Shown here piece by piece: positions 28,246 through 36,734 of a DNA stretch of 64,000 nucleotides (position 1 is the first letter of the stretch; each line of letters opens with the position of its first letter). Under the pieces are notes generated by a model. It did not search any database. It had not been told where the DNA came from and saw only the letters and a program-made list of their open reading frames with translations. This DNA comes from CAJQGY01 sp964417685 (GTDB taxonomy: Bacteria; Pseudomonadota; Gammaproteobacteria; Magnimaribacterales; D2472). The translations under genes and the position numbers were made by a program. The DNA is taken from the NCBI GenBank assembly GCA_964417685.1, contig CAYQIT010000004.1, positions 1 through 64,000 on the forward strand. Reading direction: 5' to 3'.

Positions 28246-30472
28246 CCTTAACTTCTTCTGAAATACTTTCTACTCTTTTAAGATGCCCAGCAAGTATATT
28301 GCCACGCTTTGCTCTTGAAGATACATAGTGCTGCCAGTCTTTAAATGGAAGAGAGCGACTCTTAGTGCCATAGTGAACTACAAGGTTGCTATCTTCTGCT
28401 AAGAGTTGGATATCAAGCATTTTTTCCTCTTTGGATTTAAACTTGGCGGTAGGTATATTGATAATCTTGTTTCCTTTACCTTTTGGAAGTATAGGTAATT
28501 CATCTAATCTAAATATTAAAAGCTTTCCAATGCTTGAAACTGCTGCAATATACTGGTGATCTGCTCTAAGCTTTTGGGATTTTATGAGTGATGCTCCTTC
28601 AGGAATCTTCATAAAAGCCTTGCCGGTTTTTTTATTTGATATTGTGTTACTGAATTCAGAAATATATCCATATCCTGCTGTATTAGTGAAAATAAATTTA
28701 TCATCTGGCTCACCAATAAGTGCGGATATAAAATTAACTCCAGATTCAGCGTTCACTCTTCCCGATATTGGTTCACCCATTCCTCTTGCTGAAGGAAGTG
28801 AGTGACTGGGAATAGAAAAAACCTTGCCGCTTGAGTCAATGAATACTGCAGTCTGGTTGCTTTTACCTCGTGCATAATCTTGTAATTTATCTTCCCCTCG
28901 ATAGCTCAAGCTTGAAGGATCAATTTCGTGACCCTTTCCACTTCTTATCCAGCCAGCTTCTGAAAGAACAACAGTTATAGGTTCAGTTACGAGAGTTTCT
29001 TCCTCGGAAAAAACCTTTGCATTAGAAGCTCTCTTAATTGGAGACTTCCTCTCTTCACCAAAATTTTCTTTTATTTTTAAAAGCTCCTTTTTGATTAGAG
29101 TTTTCAGTCTAGCTTTTGAAGACAAAATCGTTTCAATTTCTTTTTGTTCATCAGACAACTTTGATCTCTCGTCTTCAAGCTTAATTTGTTCAAGTTTAGC
29201 TAGTTGTCTTAGTTTAATCTCTAAAATTGCATTAGCTTGAATGTCTGTTAGTTTGAATTCCTTGATAATTTCTTTTTTTGGCTCATCAGACTCTCTAATT
29301 ATTTTGATAACCTCATCAATATTTAAATAAACTGCAAGGAGGCCTTCTAATATATGCAGCCTATCATTGACTTGATCTAGTCTATGCTCCAATCTCCTGA
29401 TAACAGTATTCTTTCTAAATGTTATCCATTCTTTTAACAGGGAGAGTAAATCAAAGACTTTTGGTCCTCCAGCCAATGAGATTAAGTTCATATTTGCTCT
29501 GTAATTCTTTTGAAGATCAGTTGATGCAAAGAGATGATTCATAACGTCTTCAGCATTTACTCTATTTGATTTCAAAGTTATAACAAGCCTGACTGGCTCT
29601 TCATGATCGCCTTCATCAGCAAGATCTACAACCATTGGTATTTTCTTTTTGAGCATCTGATCTGCAATTTGTTCTAATATTTTTGAGCCAGAAGCCTGAT
29701 AGGGCAAAGCATTTATGATGATGTCATTCTTTTCTTGGGCCCATTGAGCCTGAATCTTAAATCCACCTCTGCCGGTTGAATATATTTCTAATAGCTCTTC
29801 TTCGCTTGCAATAATTGAGGCATTATTGGAAAAGTCTGGTCCTTTAATTATTTCCAAAAGGTCACTAAGCTCAGATCTAGGATTGTCTAATAGAAAAACT
29901 GTAGCATCTATTATTTCATTGATGTTATGAGAAGGTATGTCTGTTGCCATGCCAACTGCTATGCCAGATGTTCCATTTAAAAGTATTGATGGTAATTTAG
30001 ATGGGAAAATTACTGGCTCTAAAAGTGAGCCATCAAAATTTGGCTGCCAGTCCACTGTCCCAGACTTTAATTCATCAATTAATAAGTTAGCAAATTTTGT
30101 AAGCTTTGACTCTGTATAACGCATGGCGGCAAATGACTTTGGATCATCTTGCGACCCCCAGTTACCTTGCCCATCAACAAATGGATATTTGAAGGAGAAA
30201 TTCTGAGCCATCAACACCATTGCTTCATATGCGGCGCTATCTCCATGAGGATGAAATTTACCAATTACATCACCAACTGTTCTTGCAGATTTTTTATACT
30301 TTGATCCTGCATCAAGTCCAAGTTCTGACATTGCATATAATATTCTTCTCTGAACTGGCTTTAGGCCGTCACCAATATTAGGCAATGCTCTGTCAAGAAT
30401 TACATACATTGCATAGTTTAAATACGATTCTTCTGCGTATTTTTTTAGGCTTATTGACTCTACTTTTTTCAT
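28229..30472 (-). CDS. parC: DNA topoisomerase IV subunit A
   Basis: 747 residues. ParC cuts and rejoins DNA to decatenate daughter chromosomes. The catalytic tyrosine is Y119 in AAMRYTE. The quinolone-determining segment HPHGDSAAYEAM carries the ordinary S79 and E83. The C-terminal beta-propeller is shorter than in gyrase A and lacks a clear GyrA box, which supports ParC over GyrA. It starts one base after the parE stop. Confidence 0.95.
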   Translation of the reverse strand: MKKVESISLKKYAEESYLNYAMYVILDRALPNIGDGLKPVQRRILYAMSELGLDAGSKYKKSARTVGDVIGKFHPHGDSAAYEAMVLMAQNFSFKYPFVDGQGNWGSQDDPKSFAAMRYTESKLTKFANLLIDELKSGTVDWQPNFDGSLLEPVIFPSKLPSILLNGTSGIAVGMATDIPSHNINEIIDATVFLLDNPRSELSDLLEIIKGPDFSNNASIIASEEELLEIYSTGRGGFKIQAQWAQEKNDIIINALPYQASGSKILEQIADQMLKKKIPMVVDLADEGDHEEPVRLVITLKSNRVNAEDVMNHLFASTDLQKNYRANMNLISLAGGPKVFDLLSLLKEWITFRKNTVIRRLEHRLDQVNDRLHILEGLLAVYLNIDEVIKIIRESDEPKKEIIKEFKLTDIQANAILEIKLRQLAKLEQIKLEDERSKLSDEQKEIETILSSKARLKTLIKKELLKIKENFGEERKSPIKRASNAKVFSEEETLVTEPITVVLSEAGWIRSGKGHEIDPSSLSYRGEDKLQDYARGKSNQTAVFIDSSGKVFSIPSHSLPSARGMGEPISGRVNAESGVNFISALIGEPDDKFIFTNTAGYGYISEFSNTISNKKTGKAFMKIPEGASLIKSQKLRADHQYIAAVSSIGKLLIFRLDELPILPKGKGNKIINIPTAKFKSKEEKMLDIQLLAEDSNLVVHYGTKSRSLPFKDWQHYVSSRAKRGNILAGHLKRVESISEEVKVKDSA

Positions 30473-30473
30473 A

Positions 30474-32366
30474 TTAATTTATTTCCGCAAGAGAACCCTT
30501 TTTTTCTAACCAATCTTTTCTATCAGGGGCTCTTTTTTTACTTAAAAGCAAATCCATCACTGAATTTGCATTATCTGAAGAACTAATGGAAAGACAAACT
30601 AGCTGCCTAGTGCTTGGATCCATCACAGTTTCTCTAAGTTGAGATGGGTTCATTTCACCAAGCCCCTTAAACCTTTGAATGTTAATTTTTGGCTTGCCTT
30701 TTTTAGATTTAAGTTGTTTTACAATACTTTCCTTTTGCGCATCATCAAGCGCATAGGCAACTTCTTTTCCGCAATCAATTCTGTAAAGGGGTGGCATGGA
30801 TACATAAATCCTCCCTTCCTGAACAAGAGTTCTGTAGTGTCTTAGAAATAATGCACATAAAAGAGTTGCTATATGTAAACCGTCAGAATCAGCATCTGCT
30901 AATATGCAAATTTTTCCATATCTTAATGATGATAGATCATCGTTTCCAGGCATAACACCGATAGCAGTTGATAAATTTTTTATCTCTTGGGACTTGATGA
31001 TTTCAGAGCTTTCTAGGTCCCAGGTGTTAAGAATTTTTCCTCTCAGGGGCATGATGGCCTGGAACGATCTCTCTCTTGCTTGTTTAGCAGAACCTCCTGC
31101 TGAGTCACCCTCTACTAAAAATAACTCTGTTTCATTTAGATCTTGACTATTACAATCAGAGAGCTTGCCCGGAAGCGCAGGACCTTTAAAAGTTTTCTTC
31201 CTTTCAACTACTTTTGATGATTTTGCTCTAATTTGCGCTGAAGCAATTGCTAGATCAGCTATCTTTTCTCCCTCTTCAGTATGTGTATTAAACCAAATAC
31301 TAAGTGCATCCTTTGTTGTACTAGAAACAAAAGATGCATGATCTTTAGAATCCAACCGCTCTTTGGTCTGTCCTGCAAATTGCGGATTTTGTAACTTTGA
31401 TGAAACGATAAAACTTGCGTTAGCTATAACGTCTTCAGCATTTATCTTTAAGCCTTTTGGTATTAGATTTCTGTATTCACAAAATTCTTTGACTGCATCT
31501 AATAAACCAGATTTAAAACCATTCAAATGAGAACCGCCTTGAACAGTTGGTATAAGATTCACGTATGTCTCATCAAGCCTATCTTTGTATGGTTTTGACG
31601 ACCAATTAATTACAAATTCTACTTCTTGAGTATCACCAGGCTTAGTGCAAAGAATTGATTCTTCAAGAATCAAATCTAAACCTTCTGCAGATTCTGCTAA
31701 ATATCCTCTTAAACCCTCTTCATAAAACCACTTAATTCGCTCTGATTTTTTTTCATGAAAAAAATCTATTGTTAGGCCCGGGCAAAGGACGGCCTTAGCT
31801 TTTAATAGATGTTTTAAATGTTTTATTTGAACTTCTGTTGTTTCAAAATAGGAACTATTAGGTTTAAACCTAATTGTTGTCCCAGAATTTCTTGCTCCAA
31901 CTTCTCCTATTTGATGAAGTTCTTCCTTTTTATCTCCATCATTAAAAGTGATGCTATGCTCTTTTGAATCTCTTCTTATCTTAACTTGAAGTTCACTAGA
32001 AAGTGCATTAACAACTGAGACCCCTACCCCATGAAGGCCTCCTGAAAAGTTATATTCGTCACCTGAAAATTTTGCACCAGCATGAAGCTTGCACATAATA
32101 AGCTCTACCCCTGAAACCTTATGTTCCGGATGAATATCTACTGGCATTCCCCTACCGTCATCAATTACCTGAATAAATCCGTCTTTAAATATGCTTACTT
32201 TAATAGTTGAGCAATGCCCAGACAGAGCCTCATCTACTGAGTTATCAAGAACTTCTTGGATAAGGTGATTTGGATTACTGGTATCTGTGTACATTCCTGG
32301 TCTTTTTTTGACAGGATCTAAGCCAGATAAAACTTCTATTGCTTTTGAGTCGTATGAATTAGCCAA
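30474..32366 (-). CDS. parE: DNA topoisomerase IV subunit B
   Basis: 630 residues, the ATPase subunit. The GHKL motifs (EVLDNSVDEAL, DDGRGMPVD, GGLHGVGVSVVNALS) and the Toprim motifs (FLVEGDSAGGSA, ILADADSDG) are all present. The length is that of ParE; gyrase B has an extra 170 or so residues. It is coupled to parC. A 170-base gap separates it from divergent tolC. Confidence 0.96.
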   Translation of the reverse strand: MANSYDSKAIEVLSGLDPVKKRPGMYTDTSNPNHLIQEVLDNSVDEALSGHCSTIKVSIFKDGFIQVIDDGRGMPVDIHPEHKVSGVELIMCKLHAGAKFSGDEYNFSGGLHGVGVSVVNALSSELQVKIRRDSKEHSITFNDGDKKEELHQIGEVGARNSGTTIRFKPNSSYFETTEVQIKHLKHLLKAKAVLCPGLTIDFFHEKKSERIKWFYEEGLRGYLAESAEGLDLILEESILCTKPGDTQEVEFVINWSSKPYKDRLDETYVNLIPTVQGGSHLNGFKSGLLDAVKEFCEYRNLIPKGLKINAEDVIANASFIVSSKLQNPQFAGQTKERLDSKDHASFVSSTTKDALSIWFNTHTEEGEKIADLAIASAQIRAKSSKVVERKKTFKGPALPGKLSDCNSQDLNETELFLVEGDSAGGSAKQARERSFQAIMPLRGKILNTWDLESSEIIKSQEIKNLSTAIGVMPGNDDLSSLRYGKICILADADSDGLHIATLLCALFLRHYRTLVQEGRIYVSMPPLYRIDCGKEVAYALDDAQKESIVKQLKSKKGKPKINIQRFKGLGEMNPSQLRETVMDPSTRQLVCLSISSSDNANSVMDLLLSKKRAPDRKDWLEKKGSLAEIN

Positions 32367-32477
32367 TTTATTTATAAGTACCTTATTTATTTAAGCATTG
32401 AACTATTTGTATATATTCTACTCTAAGAAATTAATAAAGATGCATCAGGGAACATATAATTTAAAAAATTATGACAA

Positions 32478-32505
32478 TTGCAAAAATAATTAAAATGTTT
32501 ACACT
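32478..32505 (+). promoter_or_regulatory. Candidate sigma70 promoter of tolC
   Basis: TTGCAA (32478-32483) and TACACT (32500-32505) are spaced by 16 bases, about 30 bases before the tolC ATG. Each hexamer matches four of six consensus positions. It is the best candidate in the parE-tolC gap, but this is pattern only. Confidence 0.35.
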
Positions 32506-32536
32506 GCACACATTGAATTTAAGTTAAGATAACGAA

Positions 32537-33886
32537 ATGTTGATAAAAAAATATAAAAACTTTCTAACAGTAATTACCTTATGCATTTTAGTATTTCCAT
32601 TAGATACAAGTGCTGAGAATATTTTAGATATATACAATGAAGCTCTTGAAAATGATCCTACATTTAGGGCTGCAGAGTATTCATACTTAGCTGATAAGGA
32701 AATAAAAGTTCAAGGAAGGGCTGCGCTTTTGCCAAGCGTTTCTATTAGCGGAAATACGAATTGGAATGAGTATTATCAGAATAAAGAGCTAACTCAAAAT
32801 TATAATTCTTTTTCTTCATCTGCATCTATTACACAACCTCTTTTTAGATTAGATAACTGGTTTAATTATAAACAATCAAAATCACTAACAGATGCAGCGG
32901 AAGCCGATTTTGCATATGAGCAACAGAATCTACTACTTAGAACTGCCGAATTATACTTTGGTGTTTTACGAGCAATTGATAATTTGAATGCTGCAATTTC
33001 AGAAGAAAAAGCCATAAAGCAACAACTTGATCAAGCAAAACAAAGGTTTGAGGTAGGGCTGTCTGCCATTACTGGGGTTCAAGAGGCACAATTAGCATAT
33101 GATTTAAGCAAGGCTTCAAGAATTAGATCAGAAGGCAGTTTATTTTCAGCTAGAGAAGCTTTAAATGCATTAATTGGAAGAGAGGTATTTAGTATTGATG
33201 AACTTGGAGAAAATTTAGAGATAGTTGCTCCAACACCTACTTCTAAAGAGCAATGGGTAGAACTTGCTCTAAAGAAGAATTTTAAGCTTAAGGCAGCCTA
33301 TCTAAGAAAAGATGCAGCAAAAAGCGGTGCAAGAAGCGCTTCATCCAACCATCTGCCTAAGATAAACATCGTAGGCACAGAATCTGAATCTGAAACAAAT
33401 CAATATAATTATGAAGGTTTTAGCATTAATGGCCAGGGAATACCTGTTCCGTCTATTACCGGAAGAAGAAATTATTCAATTCAATTAAGCATGCCTATTT
33501 ATCAAGGTGGCGCAGTTAGCTCTAGAAGAAAGCAGGCATACGCTCAGTACGATAGAACGACTGAAAATACATTGTTTACAGAGAGGTCTATAATACAAGA
33601 AGTAAGATCTCAATATTCCAATGTTATTACTCTTGTTGCTAATGTAACTGCACAGAAACAAGCTGTTATTTCTGCCACTAGTGCGCTTGAAGCAACTCAA
33701 GTAGGTTATAAAGTTGGAACACGAAACGTGGTCGATTTATTGCAAGCAGAGAAAAATCTATATAGTGCAGAGAAAAATTTAGCTAATGCTAAATATGATT
33801 ACATACTTGCTAATTTGAGGCTTGCATTAGCCTCAGGAACAATTGCTCCAAAAGACATTGTAAATATTAATAATCTACTGAAGTAG
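32537..33886 (+). CDS. tolC: TolC-family outer membrane efflux channel
   Basis: 449 residues. A signal peptide (ending near TSA, residue 27) is followed by two repeats of the long coiled-coil/barrel unit. The repeats begin ILDIYNEALENDPTF and WVELALKKNFKL. NVVDLLQAEKNLYSAEKNL near the C-terminus is the usual TolC motif. The channel would serve tripartite efflux and type I secretion systems. mutM follows after three bases, so the two are probably cotranscribed. Confidence 0.93.
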   Translation: MLIKKYKNFLTVITLCILVFPLDTSAENILDIYNEALENDPTFRAAEYSYLADKEIKVQGRAALLPSVSISGNTNWNEYYQNKELTQNYNSFSSSASITQPLFRLDNWFNYKQSKSLTDAAEADFAYEQQNLLLRTAELYFGVLRAIDNLNAAISEEKAIKQQLDQAKQRFEVGLSAITGVQEAQLAYDLSKASRIRSEGSLFSAREALNALIGREVFSIDELGENLEIVAPTPTSKEQWVELALKKNFKLKAAYLRKDAAKSGARSASSNHLPKINIVGTESESETNQYNYEGFSINGQGIPVPSITGRRNYSIQLSMPIYQGGAVSSRRKQAYAQYDRTTENTLFTERSIIQEVRSQYSNVITLVANVTAQKQAVISATSALEATQVGYKVGTRNVVDLLQAEKNLYSAEKNLANAKYDYILANLRLALASGTIAPKDIVNINNLLK

Positions 33887-33889
33887 TTC

Positions 33890-34699
33890 ATGCCTGAGCT
33901 TCCTGAAGTTGAGACTACTTTGAGAGCTATTGGTAGTTTTTCTGGGAAGAAAATTTTATCCTCCAAAGTTAATAACCCAAACCTTAGATGGAAAATTGAT
34001 AAGAATTTTGATTCTTTAATTAGAAATATTCAAATAAAGAATATTCATAGAAGAGCAAAATATATAATTTTTTCTTTTAAAGATTTTTATTTACTTCTTC
34101 ATTTGGGCATGTCTGGAAGCATAAGAATTGCCAAAAAATCTAGCAATTATTTTAAAAAACATGACCATGTAGAATTGGTCTTTAAAGACAAAAAAATTAT
34201 TTATAATGATCCACGACGATTTGGATCAATGCACATAATTAAAGATCTAGACTCTCATTTCTTACTTAGCAATTTAGGCCCTGAACCATTGAGCAAAAAA
34301 TTTAATAGTAAATACTTGAATAATTTGTGCTCAAGTTCCAAAACTTCGATTAAGAGTTTTATTATGAACCAAAAAAATGTTGTTGGTGTTGGAAATATCT
34401 ATGCCTCAGAGAGTTTATTCATGGCAAAAATAAACCCTTTACGACCTGCGAGCAGCTTGAAACTAGATGAATGCAAAGCATTAGTAAAAGCTATTAAAGC
34501 TATTTTAAGAAATGCTATTAATGCAGGGGGAACTACTCTAAAAGATTTCTATTCAGCGGATGGGAATGCAGGGTACTTTAAGGTAAAGCTTAAGGTTTAT
34601 GATAGAGAGAATAAAAAATGCAAAAAATGTAATGCCCTGATTAATAAAATAATTCAAAATCAAAGAGCAACATATTATTGTAATAAATGTCAGTTCTAG
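33890..34699 (+). CDS. mutM: Formamidopyrimidine-DNA glycosylase
   Basis: 269 residues. The N-terminus PELPEVETT supplies the catalytic proline after Met removal. NVVGVGNIYASE is the helix-two-turn-helix and the C-terminal CKKC...CNKC zinc finger is complete. MutM removes 8-oxoguanine from DNA. It is convergent with coaD with one base between the stops. Confidence 0.96.
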   Translation: MPELPEVETTLRAIGSFSGKKILSSKVNNPNLRWKIDKNFDSLIRNIQIKNIHRRAKYIIFSFKDFYLLLHLGMSGSIRIAKKSSNYFKKHDHVELVFKDKKIIYNDPRRFGSMHIIKDLDSHFLLSNLGPEPLSKKFNSKYLNNLCSSSKTSIKSFIMNQKNVVGVGNIYASESLFMAKINPLRPASSLKLDECKALVKAIKAILRNAINAGGTTLKDFYSADGNAGYFKVKLKVYDRENKKCKKCNALINKIIQNQRATYYCNKCQF

Positions 34700-34700
34700 C

Positions 34701-35186
34701 TTAGCTTCTATCTAATTTTGCTTGAAGTGCTTGCTCTACAATCGGGTGCACAAATTTAGAAACATCACCTTTAAGATCTGATATTTCTTTTATTAAACTT
34801 GATGAAACGTATATTAGGCTTTCTTTAGGTGTTAAAAATATACTCTCAATATCAGGTGCAAGCGCTCTATTCATAGTTGCTAATTGAAATTCATATTCAA
34901 AATCAGCTACAGCTCTGAGGCCTCTTATTATTGCGCATGCGTTATGCTCTCTTGCTAAATCAACAGTCAATTGCCTTGGAAACCCAAGAACTTCTACACG
35001 TTCATTATCTTTATATATTTCTTTTACCAGCCTAACTCTCTCATCTAAAGAAAATAATGGCCTTTTGCCTTCACTTTGAGCAACTGCAACTACAATCTTG
35101 TCAAACAGCCCACACCCTCTGTCAATAATATCCATATGTCCCAGAGTTATTGGATCAAAAGAACCTGGGTATATTGCTACTTTCAT
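34701..35186 (-). CDS. coaD: Phosphopantetheine adenylyltransferase
   Basis: 161 residues. CoaD makes dephospho-CoA from phosphopantetheine and ATP. The nucleotidyl-transferase start AIYPGSFDPITLGHMDI with TxGH, the segment IIRGLRAVADFEYEFQLA and the C-terminal SSSLIKEI are diagnostic. It follows oxyR by 19 bases on the same strand and may share its transcript. Confidence 0.97.
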   Translation of the reverse strand: MKVAIYPGSFDPITLGHMDIIDRGCGLFDKIVVAVAQSEGKRPLFSLDERVRLVKEIYKDNERVEVLGFPRQLTVDLAREHNACAIIRGLRAVADFEYEFQLATMNRALAPDIESIFLTPKESLIYVSSSLIKEISDLKGDVSKFVHPIVEQALQAKLDRS

Positions 35187-35205
35187 AAGTAAATGATACT
35201 AAACA

Positions 35206-36126
35206 TTATTTATTAAGCAAAATTTTAACAGTATTCGGTGATTGTTCTACAATCATTGAGGCTAGTTCTTTTAGAAGCTTATCTTTAGAGAATTTTTTTC
35301 GATAGATTAAGCTAATTTTTCGGGATGCTTGTTTTTCGTTTATTTTGCTTACAAATATTCCCATGTCAGTGGTCCATGATGATTGAAGCGCCAGTGCTGG
35401 TATTAAGGTAAACCCTTCTCCGGCGGCAACTATATTAATTAATGTCTCAAGACTAGTTGCTCTCGTATCAAGATTTTGCTCTATATCAATATCTTTTGGG
35501 GAGCAGACTCTTAATGCTTGATCTCTTAAACAATGACCATCATGGAGCAGAAGCATTCTTTCCTTTTTTAAATCAGAAGACTTCAAGTTATCAATATTTC
35601 TTAGTTTACTATCTTTGTGAAATGCTGCCCAAAAAGGTTCTTCGAATAAATCTATATTATTAAACTTCTGCTTATCAACATCAGTTGCTAATAAAACAGC
35701 ATCAAGCTCACCAGAACTGAGTTTCCTAAGAAGATTTTCAGTTATATTTTCATCAAAAAATACCTTCGATTCAGGAATCTTATGTTTAAGTTCTAAAAAA
35801 AATTTTGGAATTAAATAAGGCCCAAGAGTTGGTATTATTCCCAGCCTCAGTGGTGATGACCATGGGTCAGAGTTTTCTTTTGACAGTTTTGTAATTTGAT
35901 CAGCGTCACTAGTAATGGCTCTTGCTTTTTCAATAACTTGTTCTCCAAATTTTGTAATTGAAAGGCTTTTTGTTGACCGCTCAAAAATCTGGTTACCTAG
36001 ATACTCTTCAAGCTTCTTAATTTGTCCGCTCAAAGTTGGTTGCGATACATTACATACCCTAGCTGCTTTTATAAAACTCCCCTGGTCTGCCACAGCTACT
36101 ATGTATGAAAGATCTCTAAGATTCAT
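35206..36126 (-). CDS. oxyR: Hydrogen peroxide sensor and regulator OxyR
   Basis: 306 residues, LysR family. The N-terminal winged helix-turn-helix contains SFIKAARVCNVSQPTLSGQIKKLE. The redox cysteines fall at C199 and C208 (GHCLRDQALRVC), the same numbers as in E. coli OxyR, which separates it from other LysR proteins. It is divergent from rubrerythrin. The 147-base gap holds an OxyR-type site and a Fur-type box (separate entries). coaD lies downstream. Confidence 0.95.
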   Translation of the reverse strand: MNLRDLSYIVAVADQGSFIKAARVCNVSQPTLSGQIKKLEEYLGNQIFERSTKSLSITKFGEQVIEKARAITSDADQITKLSKENSDPWSSPLRLGIIPTLGPYLIPKFFLELKHKIPESKVFFDENITENLLRKLSSGELDAVLLATDVDKQKFNNIDLFEEPFWAAFHKDSKLRNIDNLKSSDLKKERMLLLHDGHCLRDQALRVCSPKDIDIEQNLDTRATSLETLINIVAAGEGFTLIPALALQSSWTTDMGIFVSKINEKQASRKISLIYRKKFSKDKLLKELASMIVEQSPNTVKILLNK

Positions 36127-36132
36127 TGTTAA

Positions 36133-36147
36133 TGAGAATGATTATCA
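36133..36147. promoter_or_regulatory. Fur-type box beside the oxyR start
   Basis: TGAGAATGATTATCA matches the 7-1-7 Fur consensus TGATAATGATTATCA at 14 of 15 positions. It lies only six bases upstream of the oxyR ATG, where a bound repressor would block oxyR transcription or its start. This suggests iron-dependent control of oxyR. The identity of the regulator (Fur rather than a relative) is inferred. Confidence 0.6.
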
Positions 36148-36181
36148 TTTATATACTGTAACTTATTTTAAATAGGCATTA

Positions 36182-36218
36182 ATAGGTATTATCTATATAT
36201 ATTATAGAAAAAAACGTA
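36182..36218 (+). promoter_or_regulatory. OxyR binding site upstream of rubrerythrin
   Basis: The sequence reads ATAG, seven bases, CTAT (36193), seven bases, ATAG (36204), seven bases, CGTA. Three of the four tetranucleotides of the OxyR consensus (ATAG-N7-CTAT-N7-ATAG-N7-CTAT) are perfect and in exact phase. The first half also has the internal T and A of the full consensus. The site ends one base before the -35 box of the rubrerythrin promoter, as in OxyR-activated promoters. Confidence 0.75.
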
Positions 36219-36246
36219 TTGAAAATATATAAATTGCCAATATTAT
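36219..36246 (+). promoter_or_regulatory. Promoter of the rubrerythrin operon
   Basis: TTGAAA (36219-36224) and TATTAT (36241-36246) are spaced by 16 bases; each matches five of six consensus positions. The OxyR-type site abuts the -35. A strong AGGAGGA ribosome binding site sits at about 36261-36267, before the ATG at 36274. Confidence 0.6.
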
Positions 36247-36273
36247 TTACATAAATTCTAGGAGGAATTAATT

Positions 36274-36690
36274 ATGGATTTAAAAGGATCAAAAACAGAA
36301 GGACATCTTCAAGATGCATTTGCTGGTGAATCGCAAGCTAATAGAAGATATCTTTATTTTGCACAGAAGGCTGATGTTGAAGGTTACAATGATGTAGCTG
36401 CAGTATTTAGATCAACAGCAGAAGGTGAGACTGGTCATGCTCATGGCCATTTAGAATATCTTGAAGAATGTGGTGACCCGGCTACTGGAGAACCATTTGG
36501 CGATACAGTGTCTAACTTAAAATCAGCTATTGCTGGTGAAACTCATGAATATACTGATATGTATCCTGGCATGGCTAAAGATGCTAGAGATGAAGGTTTT
36601 GATGAAATTGCTGATTGGTTTGAAACTCTTGCAAAAGCAGAGAGATCTCATGCCAATAGATTCCAGAAAGCTTTAGACGAAGTAGTCTAA
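36274..36690 (+). CDS. Rubrerythrin-type diiron peroxidase (no rubredoxin domain)
   Basis: 138 residues. A four-helix ferritin-like domain shows ExxH-type iron ligands in two halves (FAGESQANRRYLYF...EGETGHAHGH, and AGETHEYTDMY...AKAERSHANRF). The C-terminal rubredoxin domain of classical rubrerythrin is missing. It probably reduces H2O2 with electrons from a separate carrier, plausibly the Fe-S protein encoded next. It has an unusually strong ribosome binding site. An OxyR-type site and promoter lie directly upstream. Confidence 0.92.
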   Translation: MDLKGSKTEGHLQDAFAGESQANRRYLYFAQKADVEGYNDVAAVFRSTAEGETGHAHGHLEYLEECGDPATGEPFGDTVSNLKSAIAGETHEYTDMYPGMAKDARDEGFDEIADWFETLAKAERSHANRFQKALDEVV

Positions 36691-36700
36691 TTTCATGATA

Positions 36701-36725
36701 AGGGAGGTTGGCAACAGCCTCCTTT
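36701..36725 (+). terminator. Hairpin between rubrerythrin and the Fe-S gene (terminator or attenuator)
   Basis: GGAGGTTG (36703-36710) pairs with CAGCCTCC (36715-36722) around a GCAA loop of the stable GNRA type, with one G-U pair. A short, imperfect T run follows (TTTCTAT). It starts ten bases after the rubrerythrin stop. It would lower read-through to the next genes or protect the rubrerythrin mRNA end, so rubrerythrin could be made in excess over its partners. Confidence 0.6.
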
Positions 36726-36734
36726 CTATACAAT

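Noticed and set aside
36708..36734. TTG start extending the Fe-S protein by nine residues
   Set aside because: It lies inside the GNRA hairpin with no spacing from GGAGG, and the added residues are not part of the family; ATG at 36735 fits better.
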